The position numbers and the translations under genes are program-made. DNA of 64,000 bases from Orthonyx spaldingii (Eukaryota > Chordata > Aves > Passeriformes > Orthonychidae). The stretch spans positions 1,500,920-1,564,919 of the forward strand of contig VZTJ01004775.1 in the NCBI GenBank assembly GCA_013397795.1. The letters run 5' to 3'. Positions 11,197 to 25,150 of the stretch are shown in pieces. Positions within the stretch are counted from its first letter, which is position 1, and each line of letters begins with the position of its first letter. Under the pieces are notes generated by a model, which did no database searches, was not told where the DNA came from, and saw nothing but the letters and a program-made list of their open reading frames with translations.

Positions 11197-14100
11197 CTGA
11201 GAACAAGGAAACAGACAATCAGTGGCATCCTGGCTCCAAAGCCACACAGCTACACACAGTGCTGTTTTGATAGAATCATTCCATATAACTTACAGATTAA
11301 AAAAACCAACCTGCATACCAAGTGCTTTAGGGTTTCTGCAGTATCACAACACAACACAGTGTCATGTCTTGGTCATGTAACACAAATTCTGGCTTACGCT
11401 TCCACAGAGGAAGGCACATCTAGCAGTTAAATGAGGACACACATCAAATGGAGGCCAGCTGGCTGCTGCCTAGAAGTAAGAGAACAAAGCTCTGGAGAAG
11501 AAACCACATGGCCAGATCTCACCAAGGGTGTTGCCCTGGAGCAATTATCTTCTGAGTCCTATAATTCTACAAATCATTCTTTGGCTTCATTGGAACAGCT
11601 CTCACATAATGCAGACAAGGAAGATCCAAAGCAAGACTTGTCACCTCTGTGTTACTTCTTCCACTTTTGAGCACAGAAAATTCTCTGGGCAGTTCAAAGA
11701 AGACAGTGGAGTTTGGATACAGTTAGTAGGCTACAGATGTTTAAATAACACTTCTGGTAGGAGTCAGAGGGCAAGTTGCTCTTCAGCATCAGGGAAAGCC
11801 ATCCTCACAAGGCTGAGGAGGTATTTTCAAAGTATCATATATCCACCACCTGGAATGGTCTTCTTAAGAGGATTAGGTATTCAGCAACAAAGCACCTTGA
11901 AAAGCCCAGCCCAAATGTTCCTTGAAATGTCTGCTTGAAGCAACATTTAAGGGGTGAGTGAATCAGCATTACACAATCAGAGCTGCACAACAGCCAAGCA
12001 TGCTTTCTGTTCAAATAAAGGGACAGTTTCTCCACCAGGGTCAAATTTACACAAACTGACAATTTGGACCACACCTTAAGGAAAATAATTTGTTTGGCTG
12101 TTTTTAACTAAATGAGTCATAAAACAAGTAAAAAACCATAAAAATGCAATGCATTTTGCTGTCTTTATTTCACCTGTTCTGCACATTCATCTGAAAACAG
12201 AAATAGGCTATTAAGCGTGTGTTATTGCACAGTTTCCCTTTCTCGATCTCCACCACTGAGGTGGGAACTCCTGCACTGCAGGAAGAACATTTAAAGTACA
12301 CACAGGAAGCTGCTATCATTGAAATGTATGACAAGAATGAATTTATGAACCATCACTGCTCCTGTTCAGTTGTGTGACAACATTTGTTCTCCACCCCATC
12401 TCAACTTCTCGTATCTAAATGTCAGTTGCAAACTCAATGTTCCTTTAAAAATGTAATCACCAGGTTCCAGACACTACTGAATTGTATTTTTTACTGTTAT
12501 ATCTAGAGGCATAAATCCTTTCAAATTTATGTCACCCAAATGAAATGTAACCAGCGATCTTCATGAACATAAACTTCATAGGGTCTCCAAGATTATTTCG
12601 TTGGTGCCTGACATCAGAAAATTCATGCATTTTTTTTCCTTTCTTCAAATGTTCTTTTCAATCAATTTGCCAATTTGACCATCAGCAGGGACATACTAAT
12701 AAGTATTTCGTCTACCCCTTCTCTGACATCTGTCTAACATATTGTCTTGAAATAATTATTGATATATAGAGAGCAGTGAGGTATCTCTCTCTGGGTTTAT
12801 CAGATGCTGTACTGATTTTTAAAGAGTCAGCATCGATGCTATGAAACCTCAAGTGAATTTAGGAATTCTCCAGCTACCTTTTCTTGTTCAGATTTCTTCC
12901 AATCAGTCTCTAAATAAGACCATCTCCATCAATATTTAAATTAACCTCTTACCTAGTTGCAATGTCTGTCTGATTCTTAAAGGACCAGAACATTAGCACA
13001 TGTGATCTAGCCTTCTATGCAGCATACACAAGAACAGTCCCACACAAGGATATGATCATACATGTAAGCCAAGACTCCACAAGAGAGACCTTTTAAAAAC
13101 AAAACTGCAACGGTCACACTCTGAGCTGCTTTCCCATATGTGTGGATATACAACACATCTTCAGGACGGTAAACTAGACTGACTGCACAAGAAAGACAGT
13201 ACTAAATTACCAAAAGAAAATATACTGGTTTAATTCCAAGTTTCCCAGGAGGAACAGTTTAAAGCCAGAAAAGACAGGAATCATTCTAAAATGATTTGTT
13301 TCAATGTCTCTTACCAGTATAACCAGCAATCACAGCAACATAGTGTGAGGAGGTATGCTTTCTGTGATACCCACTGTTAGAAGGGCAAATGTCCAAGGTA
13401 GACATAGGTTTTGGTTCATTCATACAGAATCCTCTTATTGCCCTGATCCCACACTCTTTCATTACCTGCTTATCCTTAACTGCTCTCTTTCTGTTTTGGG
13501 AGGGAATGAAGGATATCATAAGCCCCATGAGAAGTGCCGTGCATGTGATGACTCACAGAAGCAAATTCATTGGGCAGACCATTGCAGCAAATCCTGGAGA
13601 TGATCTGAATCAAATTCAAACCTACAACTGGACCCAAAGCCAGTTCAAACAGTTCTGTGTTCTCAAACTAGCACTGAAACAGACAGATCCTATCTTATTA
13701 GGACAACTTTTTGGAACTCAAAAATTTCTTTCACTATGAGTTCATATTAAAAACTCAGCTGCAAATTAATGTGCCCCAGCTGGAACCAGCTGTGCTTCTA
13801 CGCAGACTAGCCAGGATTGCTCAAAGCAGAGTATTTTAACTGCCTAGAGAAGCTTTAGTTAAGTGGAACTCTGAGAGGATGTCTGCAAGATCTTTGATTT
13901 CTGATATTCTGTGATGGGGAACTGTGTTACTGCATCAGCAATACTCTCCAAACACTCATCAGAACTCCTCAGCTTAAGCTTCCCCTCTACCATGGACCTA
14001 CCTGTCTGCCAATTAATGTGCACTTGCTGTATTATACAGACATACTTATAGATATACATGCTTTATTAAGAGAGAAAAAAACTTTAGTGTTATCACTTAC

Positions 14101-14906
14101 AGACTTAATTCTTCCCATCTCCTTCACCTCAGCCTTGTGTCCATTTCCTGTTTCCAGTGTCCATACCACTGGTATCTTTGTCTGCTGCAATGCAGTACAG
14201 TGCCACATTTTTTTTCTCCATTTCCTCCTTTCCATGGCTAGAATTAGAAGTCTGGGAAAAGCTACAGCACTGCACTGGGAAATATGAATGGTACCCACCA
14301 TTTAGGAGAGGAACAAGAGCCAGGTATTGAAACTTTTTTCATAGCTGAATCCCTTATTTGTGTATTTGCCCCTGTTAGGTGACCCTCTCCGTATTTCAGT
14401 GTTTTTGTTTCTACCGTGAATCAGTTCAGCATTAAGGAGCTGATCAAGAGACAAAACTGAATCATAGCAACCTCATCCACTGTTGAATCCACACTAGAAT
14501 TTAACTGGGAAAAAAATGCTAATCATGGACAATGATTTTCCTTGGCCACACAGCCCTGACTACAAGAGAACTGAGACCAGTTAATGGGCACACAGGCTGA
14601 AAAGAGACTTCAGGACTCACTCTCTAGTTCTTAAACCTTATACGGACTTACTATGATGTCATTCATCTTTACTTGTCTTCTCCTTCTGCCCTCTTACCCT
14701 GTTGCTCAGTCTCTCCGTCCACATAATCACCAGAATGCAATCCTCACCAATTTTCAGTATTAGTCCTGCAAGACAGCATTGATCTCTGTGGAGGTTTCAA
14801 AGCTACAGGCTAGTGGTGTTATACCTTCTTACACCATGGGTGAATGTGGTCCCCGTATGTTTCAATGGCAATTGTTCTGTAAGTTGAAGTCAACAGGTAG
14901 TTTTAC
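11197..14906 (-). other. ADCK1 intron between exons C and D
   Basis: A 3.7-kb intron with standard GT..AG ends. No recognisable repeat or exon is seen; open frames of up to 136 codons (11528-11938 plus) show no motif and are probably chance. Confidence 0.85.
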
Positions 14907-15065
14907 CTCCATGAGCAAAATATCCTTGGAGCTCTGAGATTGGACCTTGGGGTGCTGGATTTTCACAGCCACTGTTCTCCCATCCTGCAGCACTGCTTTG
15001 TGTACCTGGGCTAGTGATGCTGCTCCCAAGGGAGTGTCTTCAAAACTCATAAAGAGCTCTTTTAT
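14907..15065 (-). CDS. ADCK1: ADCK1 coding exon C (53 codons), nucleotide-binding loop and VAVK lysine
   Basis: The exon begins IKELFMSFEDTPLGAASLAQ and ends KDILLME. LGAASLAQVH is the Ala-rich loop that replaces the glycine-rich P-loop in ADCK kinases, and VAVKIQHPKV carries the beta-3 lysine expected to contact nucleotide. The acceptor is CTCGGCAG|ATA and the donor GAG|GTAAAA; both are phase 0. The open frame runs a few codons into the intron and then stops, as expected. Together with exon D it forms the N-lobe. No missing key residue is seen. Confidence 0.97.
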
Positions 15066-16499
15066 CTGCCGAGAGAAGAGAAAGAGGCATTAGTTGGGGT
15101 AACAGAGGCTATTCTCAGGAAAGCCTTGCCCACAGGCCAGAGAGTTCAGGTGCCAAAGTTGGGCAGACTCAGTCCTTTCATCGTTCTGTCCTCTCCCTCA
15201 GCCTTGTCATTGTTCGGCCTCCAAGTAAAGCCTGCCAAATGTGCAAGTGCCCTGGAGATACTCTGCTTGTGGAAACCTGTGGCAGAGTCCCAGCAGCACG
15301 TTTCATCTTGGACTTGTAGTGGTCAGGCAGTATGTGAGGGACTCCTCCAGGCTGTCCTGAAAATGGGTTGGATGGATTATGGTCAGCATCCTGGGTGCAG
15401 AAGCCAACAGCTGTTCCTTTGCATGTATTTCTTTTGCAGATATTTAATACCACCCACCATCACCCCCTGAAACGTGACAGTGTGTATTCCTGTGCATTAC
15501 AGCAGCAGCTGCAAGCTTACCTGGTGAAAGCCAGCATATGACTGGGAGCAGCGGTTAAGGGCTGCATTCAGGGCCGAGGGACAAAAATTGCTGTTACAAC
15601 ATTGACAACTCAGCCTGAAAACATTTAATGTGATGAACTTTGTCACACCTTCTATAAAAGTACCCAGTGCTCTCAACTCAGAAAAAGCACCAAGCAGGGA
15701 CAGCAAAGCACTTGGCAAGCAGGAGAAGAAATTATTAGAAGCTCTGGCTGAGAAACTCAGGACTAGACTACAAGGAAAGTTGCAGATGAAGTAGATTTAC
15801 CAGGAGCAGATCCAGGAAGCAACATTCGAGGTAGACATGGGTGAGGCAATGGGAGAGGGGCAAAGGCCCATCTGCCCTGCATAACGCAGCATCCTGCTAG
15901 AGACCCTCAGTGCAGCACCAGGCTCTGAAAACACTACAGCCATGGTAGTACGATGGCTCCTCCACACAGTCAGTCAGCTCACAGGAAGGGCCAACAAAGA
16001 TATGTGGCTTGAGGCACAGTTCATGTAATGCTAGCTGAGGATTTTTGTCCTGCTCTGTAGGGCAAGGTGAACATAAGCTCTGAGGTTTCCAGAAGTCAGC
16101 AAAGGGAACCTGTCCTACCCTTCTCACAGGCTAAACTGATTTCGAGTGAGCAGCTGAGAAGCCTGTAATTTATGCAGTAACAAAAAAGAAAGAATGTCAG
16201 TGCATTTTTGTAACATGCTTTTTAAAAGGTAATTAAAGCTGGGAGCTGCAGCAACCTAGCAATTAAATATGAATAAAGACCTTCTAAGCAAAGTCTTCAT
16301 GCAAAGCCTTAAACGAATACTCTTTTTGCTGAAGAGGAAGAAAAATACTACAAGGAGCAGCCTGTTCCCTCCTGCAGCTGCCAAGGAATGAGCCCCCTCC
16401 CACACCACCCTTTTCTCCCAGCCCCTTCCACAGAAAACTATTGCTAGAAACAAACTGGAGCATTTGCAGTAATTAGATACCACCACAGACTCAGCTGCC

Positions 16500-16660
16500 T
16501 TCAGTAATTCACTAGGAAGGTACATTTTATTTATTTAATTAATTCTCTTTGGTCCTAGCGGCAAAATCAATTAAGTAAAACAACTGCATTTAAAAACAAC
16601 TAGTTATGTGGTTTTTAATTACAGCAGGTCCATAATTCAAACCTATTGACGTTTGTGTCT
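16500..16660. promoter_or_regulatory. Candidate conserved non-coding element
   Basis: Includes TTTATTTATTTAATTAATTC, CAAAATCAATTAAGTAAAAC, GTGGTTTTTAATTACAGCAG and a half CRE (TTGACGTTT). Four or more TAATTA/CAATTA-type cores occur in 110 bp. It has no repeat likeness. Confidence 0.35.
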
Positions 16661-18694
16661 CAAGAGAAAATGTGTTCAAGACACAGGGATTTTTACCTTT
16701 ATGTGAAGTTTATCTATTGCCTGAAGAGAGGATCTGTTAAGGGTAAAGATTTAAGGTAGCCAGAAGCATGCTGAGCTGTAAGATTCCATAAGGAAGAAAA
16801 AAATGCAAACAGAGAACTTGCCACGTGAGGTCAAGCTGGGACTTACTTCAACTCTCTCACTACCCTACATTCTCGTATCAGAGGGATGTACCCTTTACAA
16901 AGTGGTTACTAGTCTAACTGTCATAAGGCTGGGTAACATCCCCCAAAGGTTAAAACACAGAACTGGGAGTTCACTGGCTTGAATCCAGTAAGGTACATTT
17001 ATAGTAAGATCATATATAAATTGGAGAAAATTCCATCTGCTCTGGATTTCAAAACCTCTTAATTGCCTACACTGTCAATCCAACCATTTTCACCAGTACT
17101 GAATGCATGAAGGGGAAAAAAAAAAAGCTGCACATGTTCCCTCTGGCAGGAATAATATATACCTCATTATCGTGTGACTAAGTTTTCTAAAGAAACATAA
17201 TTGAAGAAAGCTGAGTCTAGGAGTTATTTTGGATAGAAGAGCTCCATTTAAAAACTTGCTACTTAGGACATGAAACTCAGGTTAGCAGTCATGTCCTGTA
17301 GAGCCAGCCAAGTGGCCCTACTGCAATTCCAGGGCAAACTTGTGTACATTCACAGGCTGCAGGCAAGGACGGCAAGGCGAGGGACTGCAACAGGGCCAGA
17401 GAATTGATGGATACCCCAGGAGCAGAAGGGCAGAGCATGCACAGGGGGAGGGAGCAGATCACAGCCGAGTCATTACATGAGCAGGTGTGAGGCTGAGATA
17501 AAGCAGACGCACAATTATGGCTGGGCTCCAGGACCCCCCACTTAGCAAATGACCCTCGTTCATTATGGAATTGTCTTCTCTCAGCTCACTGGAGGTAGCT
17601 AATGCCTCTGCTGCAGGCTGTGTGTCCTAGACAGGCAAAAGCAAGCAAGAGGCAGTACGACATGGAAGCAGAGAAGAGGTGAGTCATATTGCCACACTGC
17701 CTGCCAGGGAGTGGGGTCCTTTCAAGGGAAGGTGGCTGCACCCATTTCATGCAGCCAGGGAGTTCTTGGAACAGGCTGCAGGCTCTTACTGCTCACAAGC
17801 ACCCTTAACAAAAACTGACATTTCCAGGATGGATAATTAGCAAGCAAAGGTCTGGGACAGTCTTGGTTCCCACCTGACTTAAGGAACTCTCAAGTTTTTC
17901 CCAGGTTACAGCTGGTCTCAAATGGCCTCATCAAACTCGCTGTTACCATCTGTAATCCTGGCAGGAGAAGGAAACGAGCATAGTTTCCCGACAGGTTTAA
18001 TAAAGGTTTAAAAGGAACTTTAGGGTTGCTCTTTCAAAGGAACAGGACAGCCAGCTGCAAGTTTACAGCTGTACAGGTGAACAGTGTCCCTGCACACAAC
18101 GGTTTCCCTCGCCCCTTTTGCATAGCCAGGTCCCCATCTGGCACATGCTCCACCAACAAATTAATGTGCACTGTACTTCACCGGCTGGAAACACAGTCCT
18201 GACTGTTTAATTCTAAAGAATGAAGCTCATTTAATTTCAAATATGCAAAATCTTTTCATGATTGTTGGTATTAGTATTCACACCTCAGGGAACTGATATA
18301 GAAGCTCTTACATGATCTATCTACTTAGACACTTATTAGTATGTATTTGTGCTGAGGTTGCACCTAGAGACCACATCAAGACCAGAGTGTCATGGCATGG
18401 GGTGCACAGCCACCATGCGCCCTGCACAAACTCATGCTTTCCAGGAGTTCCCAGATGTCAGCTACAGGCTTCCTCACATGCTGAAGTGCTTTCCTAAAGC
18501 ACAGCTGCTCTTCCCAAGGTCTGCAGCACATAACACCTGATGCCACAATGTTGGGCATCAGGATGCCTCAGTATTTTTTGTGAATCCTGTCCTTAAACAC
18601 TTAGGAAGATACTAGAAGTCAATTGGATTTAAGTTCCCAAATCCTGAGTCCTTTCTGAAAGTATTACCTTACACGACCTGCCTAGCATGTTTTG

Positions 18695-18770
18695 ATAAGT
18701 CTTTGACAGAGCTGGGATTTAACCCAGATATCCCAAGTTCCAGCCTGATATCTTAATCTCTAAACCATAA
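18695..18770 (+). repeat. MIR-like ancient SINE relic (3' half)
   Basis: GACAGAGCTGGGATTTAACC, then CAGATATCCCAAGTTCCAG and TCTCTAAACCATAA match, with mutations, the amniote MIR/CORE-SINE stretch that reads as gcagagctgggatt.gaaccca..tctcc..agtcc and ends with taaccact. A short plus-strand relic; boundaries approximate. Confidence 0.65.
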
Positions 18771-20924
18771 AAGTTAAATGTGCATGTCTTGCTAGCTAAT
18801 TTCTTTTGAAATATATTACTTCTTAATCCCAATCTTTTTCTATCCCTGTGCTGCAGCAAATGATGGAGTATTACTGCCTGGTTTCAACTTGCCCACTTCG
18901 CAAAAAGGTATGTTCTCTTCCCTCTCCAGAAAGGCTGCTAGCACAGTACCCTGGAGCAGGAGCCTAAGTCATGGAGCCCTTTCCCAGCCCAGCACAATAT
19001 AACATCATTCCATATGAGATGTGGTAGCTCTGCTCTACCATTGTGATCAATGTTGGCCACATGCCAGCAGTCTGCTCAGGACAAATTTAGGGTGTAGTGA
19101 GATGCAGGATCACGAACAACAGAAGGCATCTCAACAGTCCAGCCCTGTTTAGCTTGCAGGCTGAACCCCATTGTCTCTTAGACAACAGTGGCTACATTTG
19201 GAGACAGAGTGGTGAGCTCCAGCTTTTGGTCTGATCATTAGTCATCCTTACATTCTTCAGAAGCTCTCCCAACAGACTGACCAGTCTCAATGGCAGAAGG
19301 ATGGACACTAGAGGAACTGTTTCACCTGCTACGAGCTGGGACTCAGTCACTATTTGACAGCCTAGAAAGTTCCTGATAAACCCTGTACGTTTCTGGGAGT
19401 GCAAAGGGTACAGGGAAACCACAGATGAAAGTAGCCCAGTGTCCAGGGTAAACCCTGAGCTTTGGTAACAGTTCACCTTCATGAAAGGTCTGTCACATAG
19501 CTTTCCAAATAATAAAGTTGCTTCTGTTTAGTATGGTAAATATGCCAGAACAAAGGTAAATATGCCTATGGCAGGGAACTTGGCCAGAGTCTGGCACAAG
19601 TGGGAACATGCAGCAAGAGCTGAGACCATCTCAAGCAGAGGCCATCTCCAGACATTTCACTGTGCTTGACAGCTTCACCAATCACAGCTGCTCAAAATAA
19701 TTCACAAAGAGAAGTCCAACAGGGATAATGTTATTCCTTTAGTACCAAAACCAGTGCAAACTGAAACATTCAAAACCTCAACCACGATTTCGCAGGAGAT
19801 ATCCTCGTCTGATCACAGGATACTGTAATTGCTCCTGAGTCTTGCATTTTGTATTTGGAGACTGTAATCTATAAGATGTCCTGCTATTTTAGAAGGGGTG
19901 CCCAGGTAATATGTGATTAACTTGGAACTCTTTTTTTGTCTCCAGGATAGTCATCACAGGCCATGATACAACAGAGCTTCATTAACAAGAGTATTATGTT
20001 GCAATGGTCAGGAGCAGCTGACCAGTCACCTATCATTTTGAAGCCATGCAGTAGCACAGGAAAACACACATGGTAAAGTTGGTATAAATTCATTCAAGAC
20101 AAAGGGAATGATACAGCTGTGACACAAGTTCATGGAGGAAGCGGATAGGAAGAAAGTGATTCAGGTAGGTAAATTTTGCACATTCCCTTGTGCTGTGATT
20201 CTCCAAGCTGGAATTCCCTTGATGATTCAATTCATCTGTTTTTTCTATAACTGATAGATAAAGCACTAAACAGTTCCCTCTTAATCATGATTCCATGGAT
20301 GGCAATTTGCTAAGGTGAGCTCAGTCTGCAGGAGCTTTCTGAGTGTTACACAGGGATCATGCTATCTGCAGCCTCCCAGCCAAGACAGTGTGGGGCAAGT
20401 GTGATAATAGGATTCATGAGTTTGCTGGAAAACAGATCAACATAGTATCACTCTGGGAAAAAAAGTTGGGGGGCTTTAGCTGCCACCGTAACACAACATA
20501 GTACAACATCCTCTCTATTTCAAGGAGCAGAATACCTGAAGAGACATTTAGTTCCATATCTGTTACAGCACTACTAGGGCTTGCCGTCTCCAGGACTTGT
20601 GGAATTCGTTTTATCAACACTAGCACACTATTGCTCTCAGCAATCTGAATGCCTTTCCTGGTTTAAGGAATGTGAACCTCATCCTAGGCTGGTTGTCTTT
20701 TCAACAAGATACACATAATGGCTCGTGGTGCCAAGGACTCACTGATACCTGCAAGTCTGCAAGACCAGAGTTCTAGGTGTGAGAAAAATGTTACCTTGGT
20801 GTAGAGCAATATACTTCCCAGACAACAAGTGAGGGTTTTTTTCCCGTTGTCCCAGCCTTTCTATCCCCTCTATGAAAACAAAATGTCACAGTGTTGCTCT
20901 GAGAATTATTAAGACAGCAAAAAC

Positions 20925-21140
20925 TGAAAGATTAGATTTATCACAGTAGACAGTGGATTATGAAGAATAATTCATCAAACGTCAGAACAAACAGCCCACA
21001 ATTTATAGGCGGCTTTGTTGAGTCAGTGAAATCTGATTGGACTTCTCCCCAGCTAATGAATGCCAAGCTTAATTGATGGTTCCTAAATGCATCTGTCAAG
21101 AACATGTATTTATTAATTCAGTATTTTTAATAGTATTGTA
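20925..21140. promoter_or_regulatory. Candidate conserved non-coding element with AP-1 site
   Basis: Contains an exact AP-1 consensus TGAGTCA (21019-21025), TGATTGG (inverted CCAAT), TTTATAGGCGGC, GCTAATGAATG, AAGCTTAATTGATGG and TATTTATTAATTCAG. The clustering of distinct site types in 200 bp with no transposon likeness suggests an enhancer; not proven. Confidence 0.35.
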
Positions 21141-21371
21141 AATATATACAGAGTAGCGGTTTGCAATGGATTCGCTGGTGTTCATATTACATTTACATGT
21201 ACGTGTGCATATATAGAGAGGCATATGCTGCATCCAAATGAATGCAGGTAAAGGTATGTGTGTATTCTCATGCACTGAAACAATTACCTATGGGTTATTA
21301 CACAAAATCCCTGCATCTTTCAGTGCACAGGATTGCAAAGTAACATGGTTCTTTTCAGGGGGAGATATGCA

Positions 21372-21465
21372 ATAAGGTGCCTGCCTAGAATCTGGAAGAG
21401 CTGAGCTCTAACATTGTTCCTCCTTGATATCCCATGTGATGCTGGGCCACACCATGTCACACTGC
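21372..21465 (-). repeat. Possible MIR-like SINE relic
   Basis: The order TGCCTGCCTAGAATCTGGAA, AGCTGAGCTCTAACATTGTT, then CCCATGTGATGCTGGGCCAC and CATGTCAC is that of the complement of an amniote MIR-type SINE (a phrase of the form gagacctgggttc..tcc...tgtgaccttgggcaagtcac). It is strongly diverged and the match is by eye only. Confidence 0.45.
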
Positions 21466-24400
21466 TCACGCTTGGATAAGCAGAATTAGGGCTGTCAACA
21501 CAGCTAGAAATCTGCCCTTGTCTAATTTATAAGGACCAAATTTTTAGCTTTGTTTTTAAAAACCTATCTATATAATACATATACAACAGCTATTACACAC
21601 AGCCACAAACATGTCACTTCATGTGCCAATGGTACACATTTGCTCCTGGCATGCCAGTCATTGCTAACTTCGTTAATAACTGCTAACGTTGCACTACAAT
21701 AGCACAAAACCAGGCTTGTCCATCAACCATTAGCCTTTCTTCTAGGAAAGGGCTGTGACTCAGGTGGAGTGTGAAGTTCACTTTTTCCTGTTATTTCTAC
21801 CTGGTACCACTTTGGTCCTCTACAGCCCACTATCTGCTAAAACCCTGAGAATCTTCTCTGGGAACCTACCAAAAGCATTTTTCAGTCACGAACCCATTAG
21901 TGTTACAGAAAATGAACTCTGCTAAAGGAAGGGTCCTTGATCCCCATCAGCCAGAGACCAACATTTGCTTACTCATTCACTGTCTGATACCTAGGATCCT
22001 GGCTACTTCCTGTTCTGCTCACCTATGATCCTCTTTCTGTAGTCTCTTTTGGCTAGACAAGCAGTGGAAAAGCCTACATGAAGGCACTCTTGTATTCATC
22101 ACATCCATCAAGCTGTGCAGCAATAGTATCAGTCTACTTGCTGTAGTACCTTTAATTATTACAGAGCCATACATTGAGGAAAAGCACCTTTTATTCCACC
22201 CGTGATGACTCTTGCATAATAGTCTGTGCTCAGCCACACCCATGGTAGCTTCATTTATTTTCCTGCGTAAGTCAGATTCTTAAGATAAGGCAGAACTGTC
22301 TGAGACTATCACTCATCCCAGATCAAAACCTGGATCTCAGTGCTGACAGCTGCAACAGGCAGTAAGAGCAATGAGCAGACAGAGCTGACGTATGTCTCCT
22401 GAGACCCTGTGTGTGAGATAGACCTCATCTCCCATGTCTCTAAAAGGTGAGCCACTTATCTATGGCTCCCACAAACAAATAACATTCAGTCTAACAAAAA
22501 GCAAGGATTGTCATGGCCAGACTGGAACATAACTGGCTCAGGAACATCCTCCTCAGTGGTACAAGGAGATAAAAGTTTTTCACCAATTAAGCTACTGAAT
22601 GTCCTACTACCTTCCAGAGACACAAGATGCTATGATTAACAGATTAGCTCAGTACCCAGAGATGCTTTCAACAGTTGAGAGTTCTACAGATTTTCCACTA
22701 GCATTTCACCACAGTCTCTTTCATGCTTAGCTTCATTCAGCTGTTCTTTGTCCAGGTGCTGGTTTCACAAAGCACTCTGAAAGCAGAGAAACTGCACAAT
22801 ATGCTTCTTATGTAAGTCAGATATCAAGCTAAATTGTAAGAATGCAGAGTCCAGACATCATCTGCCAGGCTAGCACAACATCTTTTGTAGCACAAGCATA
22901 GAGATGAAACCAGAGGAAAGAAACAGCAAAGCTGGGATGTCTCTGAACAAGTTTCTAAGCCACCCACATGTGTGTGAACATTATTCCTGGTCAAAGTACT
23001 CCATACAGGTAGCCTTCCCCCATGTCTATAGTCTTATACACAGAATTAAATTCCAAGAAATTCCTTTTCTTAAAAATGTCCATTACCAAGGGAAAGGTTT
23101 TACTGTTGGAAGCTACATCGTAATTTTTAGATGCAAGTCCAGTTCACTTCCCTGTGGAGAAGACGGAAGGTGGAAGAACCTTGCATGCCTGAATCAACTA
23201 TTTCCTCAGAATCTCCAAGTGATAACAAAGTACCAGTCCCTCTAACACTGATGTGAACATTGAGAAAATGCTCATTTTCTGTTTCCAGATTGCAATTCAT
23301 CAGCACAATGACCTGTGGCCCATTCAGCATCCCGCTTCTTTCCATCTCAGAATATAACATCTTGTGCAGCTAGTCACCTTCCTGATACCCTAAACCACTT
23401 TTGCACCCCAGCCTGTCTGTGACTGGCCTCCAACAGCAGCCAGTGCTTCCTGATCCTAATGGTCAAGAAAGAGTCCACCAACAGCTATGCTTGTGTCGAA
23501 AGGGAAGATGAAAAACTATGATCTCTCTATGTGCACAGCAAACAGTATCACTGTGCACCCTATTTTGCATGACATAAATATCTTATAGCCTATGCAAAAT
23601 GCACAGACCAAAGCAAAGTAAAGACAAGGTGTGTATATACATATATAATCCTGTTTGCTTTCCACTCCATCATGCTGAAAAAGAAAATAGTGACTTGTGA
23701 GCTACTTATTCACTCCAACAGTGCAGGCTATGGTGCAGATGCTACCCTGCTCTTCCCATGCACATACAAATGCTCCATTTAATTTGCTCTTTTATCTTTT
23801 TCCCAGCTGAGTAATGCTCATTAAATCCACTCTTTTCTCTCTGAATTTTTGGGGAAATTCTACTTCCTCTGCATCTCTCTTGACTCTGGGGATGGAGCCA
23901 CACTTGCCAGTTGTTCAGACAAACTGGAATCACAGTCCTTCAAAAGCACACCATTCCCAGCCGTCTTTTGTATTTTAATTGAAAGCATTCTTTCTCTTTC
24001 CTCCCACTGCTAACAAAGGCAGGTCTTATTCGTTATACCAGTGCACAGCAGAAGCACAGCAGGAGACATCTACTTGCTGCACCCCATCTGCCCAAAGGGA
24101 TCCTTATTGCATGGTTGAAGTAGAGCAGTAGTGGCCCCTTTCTATTAAGATCTTCAAGGCTTTCTGTGTTCTCTGCAGCTCTTCAGCTTCCAAGCAATAG
24201 GACTGAAAGTGCTAACATAGCAGGAACATCCCAGTAGCTCCTAAGGAAGGGAAGAGTCTCCTCAGTCTTCTGCTCTTTTAATGGCTCTGTTAGTATATCT
24301 GAGCAGCTTGCTTATCCGTTTCCCAGCTTTCTGGAGATGTTACACAAAGCTCTGCTCACAACCTCTACCTCCACCACTGCATCTGGATAATAGCTCACAT

Positions 24401-24933
24401 AGAATTCCTACCTTCTTTCTGCTGACTTGTAGTTCTGGCTCTGTACTCTACATCAGTCTGCTGCTAGCCAAACTAGAATTTCAGTCTATTTCTCAGTCAT
24501 CTTCCTTCACATAGTCATATCTCTATTCACATTCAACAAAGCTAAAGCACAGTTCCTAATCTGGTCACTCAAACCCTCCCTTCTGTCTCCTTTCTCATCA
24601 CAACAGAGAATGTCACCAACTTTCTGTCAAGCATGCCTGGAGCCTTGACCTTGCGATCAACATCGACCTCACTCCAGATCTCATTTCAAGGTCTGAATCT
24701 AGTACTAGATTTCAAGTGCTAATGCTCACAAATGACAAGTGAAAACAAGCCACTTATTGTCCCCCATTCCCTCAAAGTTCCCATTTCTCTTGAGCCACAC
24801 ATGCAGTAAGATATGTGGAGGTCCCCAATACACAGAACCCCTGACTGAACTCCTGAAGACATATTCCCAGATGATGTATCACCCCTACAGATGCCAGCAG
24901 CCTGGTGCAAAGACAGAACATTTGTAAAGAACC

Positions 24934-25150
24934 ATCAAATCATAGAACAGCTCTGGTTGGAAGGGACCTCAAAAGATGGTCTGGTTTAACGTTTCATGGG
25001 AAAGGAAGCCTAGAAGAGATTATAACATCTTGAAAATCTCCAGTGATGGTGTCTCTACCACACCCCTGGGGAAGTTGTTGCCGTGATTGGTAGTTCTCAA
25101 TGTAAAAAATTTCTTACCTGTATCAAGGTGAAGCCTTTCTCAAAATGCCA
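24934..25150 (-). mobile_element. Older CR1 LINE 3' fragment
   Basis: The plus strand reads ATCATAGAACAGCTCTGGTT, then GGAAGGGACCTCAAAAGATG, the complement of a CR1 3' end. It continues to the AAAAAATTTCTTACCTGTAT block typical about 200 bp from the CR1 terminus. It is more diverged than the copy at 25885 and in the same orientation, 0.7 kb away, so it is a separate, older insertion. The right boundary is approximate. Confidence 0.85.

Noticed and set aside
11002..11430. 142-codon plus open frame over exon D
   Set aside because: It is the antisense shadow of the real ADCK1 exon.
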